Shown here: one piece after another, positions 41,926 to 51,625 of the stretch
How positions within the stretch are numbered: the first letter of the stretch is position 1
How the letters are laid out: every line of letters starts with the position of its first letter
Made by a program: the position numbers and the translations under genes
Notes under the pieces: model-generated
Told to the model about the DNA's origin: nothing
Seen by the model: the letters and a program-made list of their open reading frames with translations, nothing else
Database searches by the model: none
NCBI GenBank assembly: GCA_022841365.1
Contig: JALHRP010000020.1
Location: forward strand, 1 to 56,265
DNA: 56,265 nt
Source of the DNA: Chitinophagaceae bacterium
GTDB lineage: Bacteria; Bacteroidota; Bacteroidia; Chitinophagales; Chitinophagaceae
Direction: 5' to 3'

Positions 41926-44778
41926 TTATTCGTTATTATTCATCATGTTTCCACCACCCATACGGCGCATATTGTTGTTTTGTGGCGGCGCATTTCCTTT
42001 AAACTTATTAAGACGGTAGGTAAAGCTGAGCATGAAATATTGTGTCAGTCTGCTTATTCTGGTATCAGTAATAGAGTTTGAATTGACGTTTCGGCTGATG
42101 TTGGTATTCTGTTTCAGGATATCAAAACCGGCAAGGCGAATCATTCCGTTCTTTTTCTTAAACAGCTCTTTTTCCAGTGAAGCATTTAACAAGGCAATGT
42201 TCTGCTGCACCCCTGCTGCTAAACCCTGGTTCAAGGTATAGTCAAAATCCCAGCGGAAAATAAAGCCTGCACCGAAATCAATACGGGCATCACTGCTGAT
42301 GGTCCAGGAGCTTTGATTAGTGGTGGGTGAAGCAGGCAAACTGAAACTGGCATAGTTTAAATTGTAACGTACACCTGTGCTCAGCTCCAGCCACTTGATG
42401 TTGTATTCAAAATTAACTCCTTCGTTCACCAGCCAGTTACGTCCGGTGTTTTTTATACCATCAACCAGATTAATATTGTTGTTGTAGTTAACAAGACCTA
42501 ATGTGCTGATGACATATTTGCGGTTTTTAAATGGCCGTGAATAAGTAAAAAACAGATTGGCATTGTAGTAGCCTTGCACGTTTTCGGGCCTTGTAAGCTG
42601 GGCTCCTGTTGGCAGTCCATTGGGCGCTTTTATCGAGATGACATTATTTACTATCTGATCTTTAATAAAGTTGAACGAAAGATTGGTGAGGAAGATCCGT
42701 CCATTGCTGAAATTGAAATTATTATATCCGGCATTCAGTGTATGACTTAGCGAAGGGCGTAAGCTTGGATTACCTTCTGTTTGATATTGCAGGTTGCTGG
42801 CATCTCTTACGGGTTGTAACTGTTCAAAATTTGGTTGCCTTGCATTTCCAAAATAATTAAAGTTGAGTGATTTGGTTCTTGAAAAACTATAAGTAAAACG
42901 GGCTACAGGAAACCAGTTGAAATTCCGGATAGGTTTATATGCACTGTCTTTTGTTACACTGAAACCTTCCAGTACAATGGGTTGAAACAATACGCCGATG
43001 GTGTAATTATATTTTTTCTTTACCGTACGGATGCTGGCTCCAAAACGGTTAAAGTCGAATGTATTTTCAAATGCATTGCTGAGTGAATCAATAAAATCAA
43101 AATTACCTCCTGCCGGATTTTTTACAAACGTACGGCGGTCATTGCCGGTAAAGTTGCGATTAAAATTGTAGCTCAGGTCAATGAAACGCTCTGCAGATAA
43201 AGGTTCCGTATAAGTGGTACGGATATTTACAGAACGGGTGTTGTTATCCTGCAAAATGCTCTGAATACGGATGGAATCAAAAACAAAATTTCCGTTGGGG
43301 TCAAAATAACGGGTAAAGTTATCGCTCAACTGATCGCTTTCATTTCCTGAAAAATTCAAATCGGAGTTCAGTGAAAAATTCCGTCCACGTTTTTTAAACC
43401 GGTGATTATACAACAGGTTGCCTCTTACATTGGGACGAGTACCATCGGTGCTGTTTTTATTCAATCCGTTTTGTGATTGAACGTTTTTATCACGGAAAAA
43501 TTCAAATTGGTTTTGAGAATTGTTATTGGTTGTTGTAAAGGAAACGTTGGGGCTGAACTTGATGTAATTAAATGAATCAATCCACCATTCCAGATTTGCA
43601 AATGCACGGTGAGTGCCGTTTTTGTTGAGCGAAGTCTGATCGGTGTTGTTTACAAACGCATTGTTGTTAAACAGATTTTGCTGCGAGGTGTACTGATCTG
43701 CTGTAGTAGATCTGTCAGTATAGGTATAACTGCCGTAAAACGAATTCCGTTTTCCAAAATCGCTGCGGTAGTTTAAACCAATGGAATGCAGTTGGGTGAT
43801 GCCGTTCTGGTTGTCGCCTCCGCCAAATGCACCTGCAGCCATACTTCCCAAGCCACCCATACCTGTACCACGACCGCCGCCACCGCCCATGTTCATTTGA
43901 AAACCACCTGCACCCTGTGTGCCACCATCCTGTAAACTGAAAGTAGAAGTGTTGGTATTGTTGCTGTTAATGATTAATGACAGCTGACGGTTGTTGTTAA
44001 ACCGGTTTACTGTTACGGCGCCCATGTAGCGGTCATTTGTTCCGTAGCCCGCCTGCACTCTTCCAAAAACACCTTTGTTTTTATCCTTTTTCAACTGCAG
44101 ATTAATTACTTTTTCCGGTTCACCATCACGAATACCTGATGCTGTTGACTGATCGCCATAATCATCTACCACCTGTACTTTATCAATCATATCTGCAGGT
44201 ATTTCTTTGGTAGCTGTTTTCGGATCTCCGGTAAAAAAATCTTTGCCATTTACCTTTACTCTTGTTACCTGTTTGCCTTGTGCCGTTACATTCCCCTGCC
44301 TGTCTACCTGCACACCCGGAAGTTTTTTCAACAGATCTTCAGTGGTAGCGTTGGGCTTGGTTTTAAACTGATTGGCATTGTACTCAACCGTATCTTCTTT
44401 AATGGTAACAGCAGGCGCTTCAATGATGATTTCTTTCAGGTCTTTGTAATCGTTTGCCAGTATTAAATCGCCCAGATCAATGGAAGCCACTCCTTCAGAA
44501 GGTTTAAAAAACTCTTTCTGCATGGGCTTATAACCACTGTAGGTAATAATAATGTAGTAGCCGGAAGCAGGAATTTTATCAAACGAAAACTCACCTTTTG
44601 CATTGGTAGTGGTTCGTAAAGTGTCTTTTGGGCTGGCTTTTTCGGTGAGCTTCACGGTTGCTTTGTCCAGTCCTTTATCGCCGGTTGAGTCGGTCACCCT
44701 TCCCGTAATACGCTGGGCCTGGGCAGATAGTGAAAGTGAAACAGCAAGGGTAAAGAGAATGAGCAGTAATTTCTTCAT
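41926..44778 (-). CDS. Outer-membrane TonB-dependent-receptor-like barrel
   Basis: A 950-residue outer-membrane protein. Signal peptide 1-21 (ends SAQAQ). A CarboxypepD_reg beta-sandwich (about 23-95; ITGRVTDSTGDKGLDKATVK) is followed by a plug-like domain with DLLKKLPGVQVDRQGNVTAQ and TRVKVNGKDFFTGDP. A Gly/Met-rich loop (about 290-315) and a long barrel of the OMP_b-brl_3 type fill the rest, ending with a Met/Asn/Gly-rich tail. No TonB box is obvious. A perfect 14-base palindrome lies 22 bases upstream. Substrate unknown. Confidence 0.9.
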   Translation of the reverse strand: MKKLLLILFTLAVSLSLSAQAQRITGRVTDSTGDKGLDKATVKLTEKASPKDTLRTTTNAKGEFSFDKIPASGYYIIITYSGYKPMQKEFFKPSEGVASIDLGDLILANDYKDLKEIIIEAPAVTIKEDTVEYNANQFKTKPNATTEDLLKKLPGVQVDRQGNVTAQGKQVTRVKVNGKDFFTGDPKTATKEIPADMIDKVQVVDDYGDQSTASGIRDGEPEKVINLQLKKDKNKGVFGRVQAGYGTNDRYMGAVTVNRFNNNRQLSLIINSNNTNTSTFSLQDGGTQGAGGFQMNMGGGGGRGTGMGGLGSMAAGAFGGGDNQNGITQLHSIGLNYRSDFGKRNSFYGSYTYTDRSTTADQYTSQQNLFNNNAFVNNTDQTSLNKNGTHRAFANLEWWIDSFNYIKFSPNVSFTTTNNNSQNQFEFFRDKNVQSQNGLNKNSTDGTRPNVRGNLLYNHRFKKRGRNFSLNSDLNFSGNESDQLSDNFTRYFDPNGNFVFDSIRIQSILQDNNTRSVNIRTTYTEPLSAERFIDLSYNFNRNFTGNDRRTFVKNPAGGNFDFIDSLSNAFENTFDFNRFGASIRTVKKKYNYTIGVLFQPIVLEGFSVTKDSAYKPIRNFNWFPVARFTYSFSRTKSLNFNYFGNARQPNFEQLQPVRDASNLQYQTEGNPSLRPSLSHTLNAGYNNFNFSNGRIFLTNLSFNFIKDQIVNNVISIKAPNGLPTGAQLTRPENVQGYYNANLFFTYSRPFKNRKYVISTLGLVNYNNNINLVDGIKNTGRNWLVNEGVNFEYNIKWLELSTGVRYNLNYASFSLPASPTTNQSSWTISSDARIDFGAGFIFRWDFDYTLNQGLAAGVQQNIALLNASLEKELFKKKNGMIRLAGFDILKQNTNISRNVNSNSITDTRISRLTQYFMLSFTYRLNKFKGNAPPQNNNMRRMGGGNMMNNNE

Positions 44779-44800
44779 AAGAGTGTTTGATGCACGAATT

Positions 44801-44814
44801 ACGAATATATTCGT
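44801..44814. promoter_or_regulatory. Perfect 14-base palindrome before TonB-type gene
   Basis: ACGAATATATTCGT, 22 bases upstream of the start codon; operator-like. Confidence 0.5.
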
Positions 44815-45064
44815 TACATGATGATAATTAAAATTGTTAATTGTAGACGATAAAGCAAAACAAAGCTTGCACTTGATAATGCTTTCTTTATAAAAGGCAA
44901 AACTATTGGTTCAATGGCTATATGATATCCGTGCAGCGGGGTAGATTTTTACGGCAGACGTTATTTGTGATGAAGTTAACAGGATGAACATGCATTCTCT
45001 CTGTTGATTTTTCAAGACCGGCAAAGTGATACGAAGCCTTACCTGAACTGTGTAACTGATTCAT

Positions 45065-45072
45065 TACCTTTG
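45065..45072 (+). promoter_or_regulatory. -7 promoter box for secA
   Basis: TACCTTTG followed by TGCCCCC, giving a leader of about 110 bases before the ATG at 45187. Confidence 0.6.
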
Positions 45073-45186
45073 TGCCCCCTCAGAAAAGAGGATGTATTTC
45101 TGTCAAATTGGCTTTAATTAAAATATCGCATTGTATTTGACAAGAATTACGATCAACACAAAAAATTGACTCATTAATAGAATATT

Positions 45187-48100
45187 ATGCTAGGATTCTT
45201 ATCGAAATTATTTGGTGGAAGTAAAAGTGAAAAAGACGTTCAGAAACTTGCACCGATTGTTGAAAAAATCAACCAGCACTTTCAGCAATACCAAAACTTA
45301 ACCAATGATCAGCTCCGTGGCAAAACACAGGAGTTTCGTGAGCGCATCAAACAACATCTTTCTGTAATTGATGCAGAAATTGCAGAGCTCAACAGCAAAG
45401 CAGAAGCATATACACCCGATGAAATTCAGGCAAAAGATGCTACTTACCAGGAAATAGACAAACTGAAAAAAGAGAGGGATAAAAAAATTGAAGAGGTTCT
45501 TGAAGAAATTCATCCCGAAGCTTTTGCTGTAGTAAAAGAAGCAGCACGCAGATTTACAAACAATGCAGAGCTGCAGGCAACAGCTACACAGTTAGACAGA
45601 GATCTGGTGATCAAACGTCCGCATATGCGTATTGAAGGCGATCAGGTATTTTATAAAAAAGCATGGTTGGCGGGCGGATCAGAAGTAACCTGGAACATGG
45701 TGCATTATGATGTGCAGTTGATTGGTGGCAGTGTGTTGCATCAGGGAAAGATTGCCGAGATGGCTACCGGTGAAGGTAAAACGCTGGTATCAACCTTACC
45801 TGCTTACTTAAATGCATTGGCAGGAGAGGGTGTGCATCTGGTTACGGTGAATGATTACCTGGCCCGCAGAGACAGTGAATGGAACGGCACCCTGTTTGAG
45901 TTTTTAGGATTAACTGTTGATTGTATTGATAAACATCAGCCCAACAGTGAAGAGAGAAGAAAAGCTTATTTCGCAGATATTGTTTACGGTACCAACAATG
46001 AGTTTGGTTTTGATTACCTCCGTGATAACATGGTGGTGAACAGCAGCGAAAAAGTGCAGCGCAAACTGCATTTTGCGATGGTAGATGAGGTGGACAGTAT
46101 CTTAATTGATGAAGCCCGCACTCCATTGATCATTGCCGGTCCTGTTGGTACAGGAAGCAATGAGCAGCAGTTTCATAACATGAAACCACGGATTGAAAAA
46201 CTGATTGATGCACAGAAAAAATTAGCTCAGCAATATTTAAATGAAGCCAAGAAGTTAATAGCAGAAGGAGATGATGATCCTAAAACAGGCGGTCTTGCAT
46301 TGATGCGTGCATGGAGAGCATTGCCTAAGTATGGTCCGTTGATCAAATATTTAAGTGAGCCCGGTGTAAAAGTGAAATTGCAGAAAGCAGAAAACTATTA
46401 TCTCGCCGATCAGCAAAAAGAAATGCCCAAGGTAGATGAGGGTTTGCTGTTTCATATTGATGAAAAAAGCAACTCGGTTGATTTAACAGACAAAGGATTG
46501 TCTATGATCACCAGAGACAATGAAGATCCAAATTTCTTTGTATTGCCCGACATCAGCACCTCACTGGCCACATTAGATAAAAGCGATTTACCTGCTGAAG
46601 AAAAGTTGCAAAAGAAAGAAGCGTTCTTAAATGAATATTCAGCAAAAGCAGATCGTATACATACTGTATTGCAAATGCTGAAAGCATATACGTTGTTTGA
46701 TAAAGACATTGAGTATGTAGTGTTAGATGGACAGGTAAAAATTGTAGACGAGCAAACTGGTCGTATTCTCGATGGTCGCCGTTACAGCGATGGTTTGCAT
46801 CAGGCCATTGAAGCAAAAGAAAATGTACATATTGAAGCGGCTACACAAACTTACGCCACCATAACGCTTCAAAACTATTTCCGGATGTATCACAAACTTT
46901 GTGGTATGACGGGTACTGCCGAAACAGAAGCAGGGGAGTTCTGGGATATTTACAAATTAGATGTTGTAAAAATTCCAACCAACCTGAACATGATCCGTGA
47001 CGATCGGCAGGATCTGGTATTTAAAACCAAGCGTGAAAAATACAAATCCGTTATTGATGAAATTGAAGTGTTGCGTGAAGCAGGAAGACCTGTGCTGGTT
47101 GGTACAACATCTGTAGAAGTAAGTGAATTACTGAGCAAGATGTTGCAGGTGAAAAAAATTCCGCACAATGTATTAAACGCAAAGCAACATGCCCGTGAAG
47201 CACAGGTTGTTGCTGAAGCCGGTTTGCCAAGTGCAGTTACTATTGCAACAAACATGGCCGGTCGTGGTACCGATATTAAACTCGGTGCAGGCGTAAAAGA
47301 AGCTGGTGGTTTGGCAATACTTGGTACAGAACGTCACGACAGCCGTCGTGTCGATCGTCAGTTGCGTGGTCGTGCCGGTCGCCAGGGCGATCCCGGTTCA
47401 TCACAATTCTATGTATCGCTGGAAGATGATTTAATGCGGATGTTTGGCAGTGATCGTATTGCAGGTATGATGGATAAGTTGGGTTACAAAGAAGGTGAAG
47501 TAATTCAGCACAGCATGATCACCAAATCCATTGAACGTGCACAAAAGAAAGTAGAGGAAAACAACTTTGGTATCCGTAAGCGTTTGCTGGAGTATGATGA
47601 TGTAATGAACAAACAACGTTCGGCTGTTTATACACGCCGTAACCATGCATTGAGTGGTGAACGTTTGGCATTGGATATTGACAATGCATTTTATACCGTT
47701 GCAGATGGATTGATTGCTTCGTTCAAAGAACAGAATGATCATGATGGATTTAAAATGTCCTGTATCATCAGCTTTGGAATAGATACTGCCATTACTGCCG
47801 AGCAACTGGATAAAACAGATATGAACACATTGGCACAGGCACTTTATACCGAAGCAAAAACGGCCTATCTCCGCAAAAGCGATTCGTTAAAGAAAGATGC
47901 ATTGCCGGTATTCCAGAATATTAAAAACACACAGGGCTCGCATATTGAAAATGTATTTGTGCCATTCAGTGACGGCAAACGTGGACTGCAGGTGCTGACG
48001 CCCATGCAAAAAACCATTGACAGTAAAGGACAGGAAATGGTGAATGCGCTGGAACGCACAGCCACTCTTGCATTTATTGATGAAGCATGGAAAGAGCATT

Positions 48101-48516
48101 TACGTGCAATGGATGATCTGCGTACATCAGTTCAAAACGCAACCTACGAACAGAAAGATCCGCTGGTGATTTATAAAGTAGAAGCGTATACCTTGTTTGA
48201 GCAGTTGAATAATGAGATTAATAAAAACATTGTTACCTTCTTATCACATGCAGGATTACCTGTTGAAGAAGCCAATAACGGACAGATCCGTGAAGGACGT
48301 CAGCAAAAAACCGATATGAGTAAAATGCGTCAGCGCAAAGAAGATATGGTTGCGGCAGGCGGCGGCTCTGAACTGATGGAAACACCTGATTATTACGATC
48401 CGTCTGAAAATGTAAAACAGGAACCCATCATCACCGGTCCAAAAATTGGGCGGAACGATCCTTGTCCCTGCGGTAGCGGAAAAAAATACAAACAGTGTCA
48501 CGGAAAAGATGCTTAA
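45187..48516 (+). CDS. secA: Preprotein translocase ATPase SecA
   Basis: The 1109-residue motor of the Sec export pathway, acting at the inner membrane with SecYEG. Walker A is MATGEGKT (G195), Walker B DEVD begins at D300 in MVDEVDSILIDEARTPL, and TNMAGRGTDIKLG plus RQLRGRAGRQGDPGSSQF mark the second nucleotide-binding fold. The C-terminus carries the zinc/SecB-binding motif CPCGSGKKYKQCHG. It is about 200 residues longer than E. coli SecA because of insertions near 50-100, 120-170 and 320-430, which I recall as normal for Bacteroidota. A terminator follows directly. Confidence 0.97.
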   Translation: MLGFLSKLFGGSKSEKDVQKLAPIVEKINQHFQQYQNLTNDQLRGKTQEFRERIKQHLSVIDAEIAELNSKAEAYTPDEIQAKDATYQEIDKLKKERDKKIEEVLEEIHPEAFAVVKEAARRFTNNAELQATATQLDRDLVIKRPHMRIEGDQVFYKKAWLAGGSEVTWNMVHYDVQLIGGSVLHQGKIAEMATGEGKTLVSTLPAYLNALAGEGVHLVTVNDYLARRDSEWNGTLFEFLGLTVDCIDKHQPNSEERRKAYFADIVYGTNNEFGFDYLRDNMVVNSSEKVQRKLHFAMVDEVDSILIDEARTPLIIAGPVGTGSNEQQFHNMKPRIEKLIDAQKKLAQQYLNEAKKLIAEGDDDPKTGGLALMRAWRALPKYGPLIKYLSEPGVKVKLQKAENYYLADQQKEMPKVDEGLLFHIDEKSNSVDLTDKGLSMITRDNEDPNFFVLPDISTSLATLDKSDLPAEEKLQKKEAFLNEYSAKADRIHTVLQMLKAYTLFDKDIEYVVLDGQVKIVDEQTGRILDGRRYSDGLHQAIEAKENVHIEAATQTYATITLQNYFRMYHKLCGMTGTAETEAGEFWDIYKLDVVKIPTNLNMIRDDRQDLVFKTKREKYKSVIDEIEVLREAGRPVLVGTTSVEVSELLSKMLQVKKIPHNVLNAKQHAREAQVVAEAGLPSAVTIATNMAGRGTDIKLGAGVKEAGGLAILGTERHDSRRVDRQLRGRAGRQGDPGSSQFYVSLEDDLMRMFGSDRIAGMMDKLGYKEGEVIQHSMITKSIERAQKKVEENNFGIRKRLLEYDDVMNKQRSAVYTRRNHALSGERLALDIDNAFYTVADGLIASFKEQNDHDGFKMSCIISFGIDTAITAEQLDKTDMNTLAQALYTEAKTAYLRKSDSLKKDALPVFQNIKNTQGSHIENVFVPFSDGKRGLQVLTPMQKTIDSKGQEMVNALERTATLAFIDEAWKEHLRAMDDLRTSVQNATYEQKDPLVIYKVEAYTLFEQLNNEINKNIVTFLSHAGLPVEEANNGQIREGRQQKTDMSKMRQRKEDMVAAGGGSELMETPDYYDPSENVKQEPIITGPKIGRNDPCPCGSGKKYKQCHGKDA

Positions 48517-48522
48517 ACATAC

Positions 48523-48542
48523 AAACCTCCTTCGGGAGGTTT
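48523..48542 (+). terminator. Terminator after secA
   Basis: AAACCTCC-TTCG-GGAGGTTT, eight-base perfect stem with a stable UUCG loop, then TTTCATTG. Confidence 0.92.
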
Positions 48543-48559
48543 TTCATTGTTGAAATAAA

Positions 48560-48700
48560 TAATAAATAGTTTGATATGCTCCGAAGGAGCAACCTGTTTA
48601 TAATAAACAAGCCATGTTTTTAAGCTCCATCGGAGCTTCCTGAAATGTAATAGGAGATTCCCCCGGAGTCTATATAATTTTAGATATTCTCTATAGTCAG
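48560..48700. repeat. Composite palindromic repeat (family 4), copy 2
   Basis: Contains GCTCCGAAGGAGC, GCTCCATCGGAGC and CCCCCGGAG-type palindromes spaced as in the element at 30541-30722. Open frames across it are repeat-derived, not genes. Confidence 0.6.
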
Positions 48701-48772
48701 GAAATTTCTTCGGAATTGAATACCACGACCTGGTGAAAGTTTCTTGATTAAATAAAATAAAAAACAAGAGGA

Positions 48773-48802
48773 TTGTTTCTATAGTTTAAAAAAATACATT
48801 TG
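48773..48802 (+). promoter_or_regulatory. Promoter of deoC, immediately before the ATG
   Basis: -33 TTG (48773-48775), 19-base spacer, then perfect -7 TACATTTG (48795-48802), only four bases before the ATG at 48807. Transcription would begin at or next to the start codon. Confidence 0.7.
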
Positions 48803-48806
48803 CCTC

Positions 48807-49466
48807 ATGAACATAGCGTCATATATTGATCACACCATTCTCAAGCCCACAACACTTATCAGCGATATTGAACAGCTTTGCACAGAAGCAACCATGTACA
48901 ATTTTGCAGCAGTATGTTTACCTCCTCCTTTTACCAGATTCGCTAAAGGATTAGTTGGAGGAAGTAATGTAAAGACAGCAACAGTGATCGGTTTTCCATT
49001 TGGGTATTCGGCCATTGAAGCAAAAGTAACAGAGACCTTACTGGCTATTGTTGATGGGGTTGATGAAATTGATTTGGTTGCAAATATCTCAGCCATTAAA
49101 AACGGCGACTGGAATTTTGTGAAGCACGAAGGTGAAACGCTCATCCCCATTGCGCATAAAAAAGAGAAGCAGATAAAGGTGATTATTGAAAGCGGCGTGC
49201 TAACAGATGAAGAAATTATTCAATGCTGCGAAATATATGCAGAGCTTGGCGCAGATTTTGTAAAAACATCAACCGGATATGCAGAGAAAGGTGCAACTTT
49301 AGAGGCCGTGCAACTAATGAGGAAGCATTTGCCGTCTGGTATAAAAATTAAAGCATCGGGTGGTATCCGGAATTATACATTTGCCAGACAGTTAATTGAA
49401 GCAGGCGCCGATCGTTTGGGATGCAGTGCAAGTGTTGCCATAGTAAAAGAAAGTGTAAACGCATGA
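48807..49466 (+). CDS. deoC: Deoxyribose-phosphate aldolase
   Basis: A 219-residue class I aldolase that splits 2-deoxyribose-5-phosphate into acetaldehyde and glyceraldehyde-3-phosphate in deoxynucleoside catabolism. The Schiff-base lysine lies in FVKTSTGYAEKGAT, with EIDLVANISAIKNGDWNFV and KVIIESGVLTDEEI as further signatures, and IKASGGIRNYTFARQLIEAG binds the phosphate. Normal length. The gene ends with ATGA overlapping the SPOR gene start. Confidence 0.96.
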   Translation: MNIASYIDHTILKPTTLISDIEQLCTEATMYNFAAVCLPPPFTRFAKGLVGGSNVKTATVIGFPFGYSAIEAKVTETLLAIVDGVDEIDLVANISAIKNGDWNFVKHEGETLIPIAHKKEKQIKVIIESGVLTDEEIIQCCEIYAELGADFVKTSTGYAEKGATLEAVQLMRKHLPSGIKIKASGGIRNYTFARQLIEAGADRLGCSASVAIVKESVNA

Positions 49467-49906
49467 AAAAAACAGGTTTTATATGTTTGATATTGCTGAT
49501 GTGTGCTTTTGCTCAGGCACAAATGGTAAAAGACAGCATCCGTAATGATGTAACTGTTATTAAAGACAGTCGCATAGAATTGCTGGTAAAAAAGAAAGCA
49601 GAGATTAATAAGAAAGCTGTTGATGCAAAAAAGCCAACTAAAGGGTACCGTATTCAGGTACTCAATACCACCGATCGTAATCAGGCATTATCTGCAAAAT
49701 CACAATTGTTATCGCTTTATCCGGAACATAAAACCTATCTCATGTATCAGGCACCTTATTTTAAAATCCGCATTGGAAACTTTGCCGATAAAAATAAAGC
49801 CAATGATTTAAAGAAAGAATTGAACAGGTTATTCCCTGCAGGGGTGTTTGTGATACCGAGTGAAATTGAAAATAAGCCGGAGAAAGACAAAGACGATTCG
49901 AAATAA
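49463..49906 (+). CDS. SPOR-domain protein, exported
   Basis: A 147-residue exported protein with signal peptide MKKTGFICLILLMCAFAQAQ. A Lys-rich linker leads to a C-terminal SPOR domain (about 65-140; GYRIQVLNTTDRNQALSAKS and YFKIRIGNFADKNKANDLKK), which binds denuded peptidoglycan glycans. Start at 49463 overlaps the deoC stop by four bases, so the two are coupled; the longer frame lacks a signal. The pairing with deoC is probably only shared transcription. Confidence 0.88.
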   Translation: MKKTGFICLILLMCAFAQAQMVKDSIRNDVTVIKDSRIELLVKKKAEINKKAVDAKKPTKGYRIQVLNTTDRNQALSAKSQLLSLYPEHKTYLMYQAPYFKIRIGNFADKNKANDLKKELNRLFPAGVFVIPSEIENKPEKDKDDSK

Positions 49907-49974
49907 TTTATTGTTGTCAGTTTACCTGAAAGCTGACTGTACAAAACATAAAAGAACGATGATCCGTTATCAAT

Positions 49975-50000
49975 AAAGCCTGCAGCGTTGCAGGTTTTTG
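49975..50000 (+). terminator. Terminator after SPOR gene
   Basis: Ten-base stem AAAGCCTGCA / TGCAGGTTTT (one G-T pair), GCGT loop, then TG and the promoter box of the next gene. Confidence 0.8.
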
Positions 50001-50008
50001 TATTTTTG
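50001..50008 (+). promoter_or_regulatory. -7 box for the M20 amidohydrolase
   Basis: TATTTTTG directly after the terminator, six bases before the ATG at 50015; no clear -33. This rules out the upstream start at 49988. Confidence 0.5.
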
Positions 50009-50014
50009 CGCATC

Positions 50015-51211
50015 ATGCTAAAAGATCAGATACTATCCCTGGCAAAAAAATACAAAGAAGAGTTTATAGAAATACGCAGACATCTGCATGCAAATCCTGA
50101 ACTCAGTTACCAGGAGTTTGAAACTTCCCGTTTTGTACAAAGTAAATTGCAGGAATATGGTATTCCATTTAAAGTAATGGCCGAAACCGGTGTGGTGGGT
50201 ATAATTGAAGGCGGACTTCGCCAAAGCTCCGGCCACCAAAATCGTTGTATTGCTTTGCGTGCCGATATGGATGCATTGCCGATTGTTGAAGAGAATGATG
50301 TTGCATATAAATCAAAGAACAATGGAATCATGCATGCCTGCGGACATGATGCACATACGACCTGTTTGTTAGGCGCTGCAAAAATTCTGATTGAATTAAA
50401 AGAGCATTGGGAGGGAACAGTGAAATTGATTTTTCAACCCGGTGAAGAAAAAAATCCCGGTGGTGCGAGTATCATGATCAAAGAAGGCGTGCTGGAAAAT
50501 CCAAAGCCACAAGCCATTTTCGGCTTGCATGTGCATCCGGGTTTGCAGATTGGGCAACTCAGTTTTCGTGGCGGCAAAGTAATGGCAAGTGCCGATGAGT
50601 TATATATGACGGTGAAAGGAAAAGGCGGGCATGCTGCTGCGCCACACCATACAGTTGATCCCATTTTAATTGCATCGCATCTTGTTGTAAGTCTGCAACA
50701 GATCATCAGCCGTAACAGAAATCCACACAATCCTTCAGTTTTATCCATCACTGCTTTTAATGCAGGAACAACTACTAATGTTATTCCGAATGAAGTAAAG
50801 TTGATGGGTACATTCCGTGCAATGGATGAAGCATGGCGTTTTGAAGCACATGAACTGATAAAACGCATTGCCACATTATTGGTTGAAAGTATGGGCGGCA
50901 CATTAGATCTTCATATTGATGTGGGATATCCAACGGTATATAATAATGAAGCGCTGAACGAAAAAGCAAAACAAAAAGCAGCTGAATTAATTGGAGCTGG
51001 ACATGTAGAAGAAACTGAACTGCGGATGGGTGCCGAAGATTTCGGTTATTATACCCAACAGATTCCGGGATGCTTTTTTCGATTGGGAGTTATGAACAAA
51101 GAAAAAGGAATCAGCAGCGGGGTGCATACACCAACGTTTAATATTGATGAGCATGCACTCGAAACCGGAATGGCCATGATGGCCTGGTTGGGGTGTACTG
51201 TTGAGCCTTAG
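50015..51211 (+). CDS. M20-family amidohydrolase (N-acyl-amino-acid / hippurate type)
   Basis: A 398-residue zinc-dependent amidohydrolase that removes acyl groups from amino acids or similar conjugates. Metal-binding motifs include RRHLHANPELSYQEFETS, HACGHDAHTTCLLGAA (with HxD) and FQPGEEKNPGGASIMIKEGV; the lid domain has KGKGGHAAAPHHTVDPI. The ending RMGAEDFGYYTQQIPGCFFR places the last ligand. The ATG at 50015 (MLKDQILSLAKKYKEEF) matches relatives. It stands alone. Confidence 0.92.
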   Translation: MLKDQILSLAKKYKEEFIEIRRHLHANPELSYQEFETSRFVQSKLQEYGIPFKVMAETGVVGIIEGGLRQSSGHQNRCIALRADMDALPIVEENDVAYKSKNNGIMHACGHDAHTTCLLGAAKILIELKEHWEGTVKLIFQPGEEKNPGGASIMIKEGVLENPKPQAIFGLHVHPGLQIGQLSFRGGKVMASADELYMTVKGKGGHAAAPHHTVDPILIASHLVVSLQQIISRNRNPHNPSVLSITAFNAGTTTNVIPNEVKLMGTFRAMDEAWRFEAHELIKRIATLLVESMGGTLDLHIDVGYPTVYNNEALNEKAKQKAAELIGAGHVEETELRMGAEDFGYYTQQIPGCFFRLGVMNKEKGISSGVHTPTFNIDEHALETGMAMMAWLGCTVEP

Positions 51212-51229
51212 TTCCTTTATTGTGGCTAA

Positions 51230-51610
51230 TCAATTCTTCTTTTGTTTTAATTGGAAAATATTTCCTTCGGGGTCTTCTCCGTCGCAGAGCCAATATGCAT
51301 AATTGTCAAAGCTTATTATTTCTTTAAGCTTTACTCCTTTGCCAATCAATTGTTCTCTCAATTGAAAAATATCTTCGTTTGTTTCAAAAACAATTTTTGT
51401 GTTGCTGTAAAAACTTGCTGAACTCTTATTGCTGATCAGATGCTGATCGCCGATTTTGTGGAGTCCGATTGTACAACTTCCTGCTTTTAGTAACAACCAT
51501 TCTGATGGTATTTCTTCAACAATCTTAAGCCTCAAAAGATCAACATAAAATTGTTTCAGCTTTTCAACATCTTCAACAAACATGATCATGCCGTCAAAAT
51601 TCAGATTCAT
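51230..51610 (-). CDS. VOC-family protein
   Basis: A 126-residue glyoxalase-fold protein (MNLNFDGMIMFVEDVEKLKQ; FYVDLLRLKIVEEIPSEWLL; CDGEDPEGNIFQLKQ). Likely small-molecule binding; substrate unknown. It follows the SnoaL-like gene by 15 bases on the same strand, so they probably share a transcript, and converges with the M20 gene. Confidence 0.87.
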   Translation of the reverse strand: MNLNFDGMIMFVEDVEKLKQFYVDLLRLKIVEEIPSEWLLLKAGSCTIGLHKIGDQHLISNKSSASFYSNTKIVFETNEDIFQLREQLIGKGVKLKEIISFDNYAYWLCDGEDPEGNIFQLKQKKN

Positions 51611-51625
51611 GCTACTCTTTCTTAT

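Larger units (their letters stand above)
44779..45186. other. Divergent region between TonB-type gene and secA
   Basis: About 400 bases without a gene. Contains the palindrome at 44801-44814, a secA promoter box at 45065-45072, and an 8-base inverted repeat TGTCAAAT (45101-45108) / ATTTGACA (45135-45142) in the secA leader. Confidence 0.6.

Noticed and set aside
45101-45142. Riboswitch or SecM-like arrest element before secA
   Set aside because: An 8-base inverted repeat is present in the leader, but no recognisable aptamer or arrest peptide is seen.
48513-48767. 84-codon minus-strand frame after secA
   Set aside because: It runs through the secA terminator and a composite repeat; the residues come from palindromes and there is no plausible start context.
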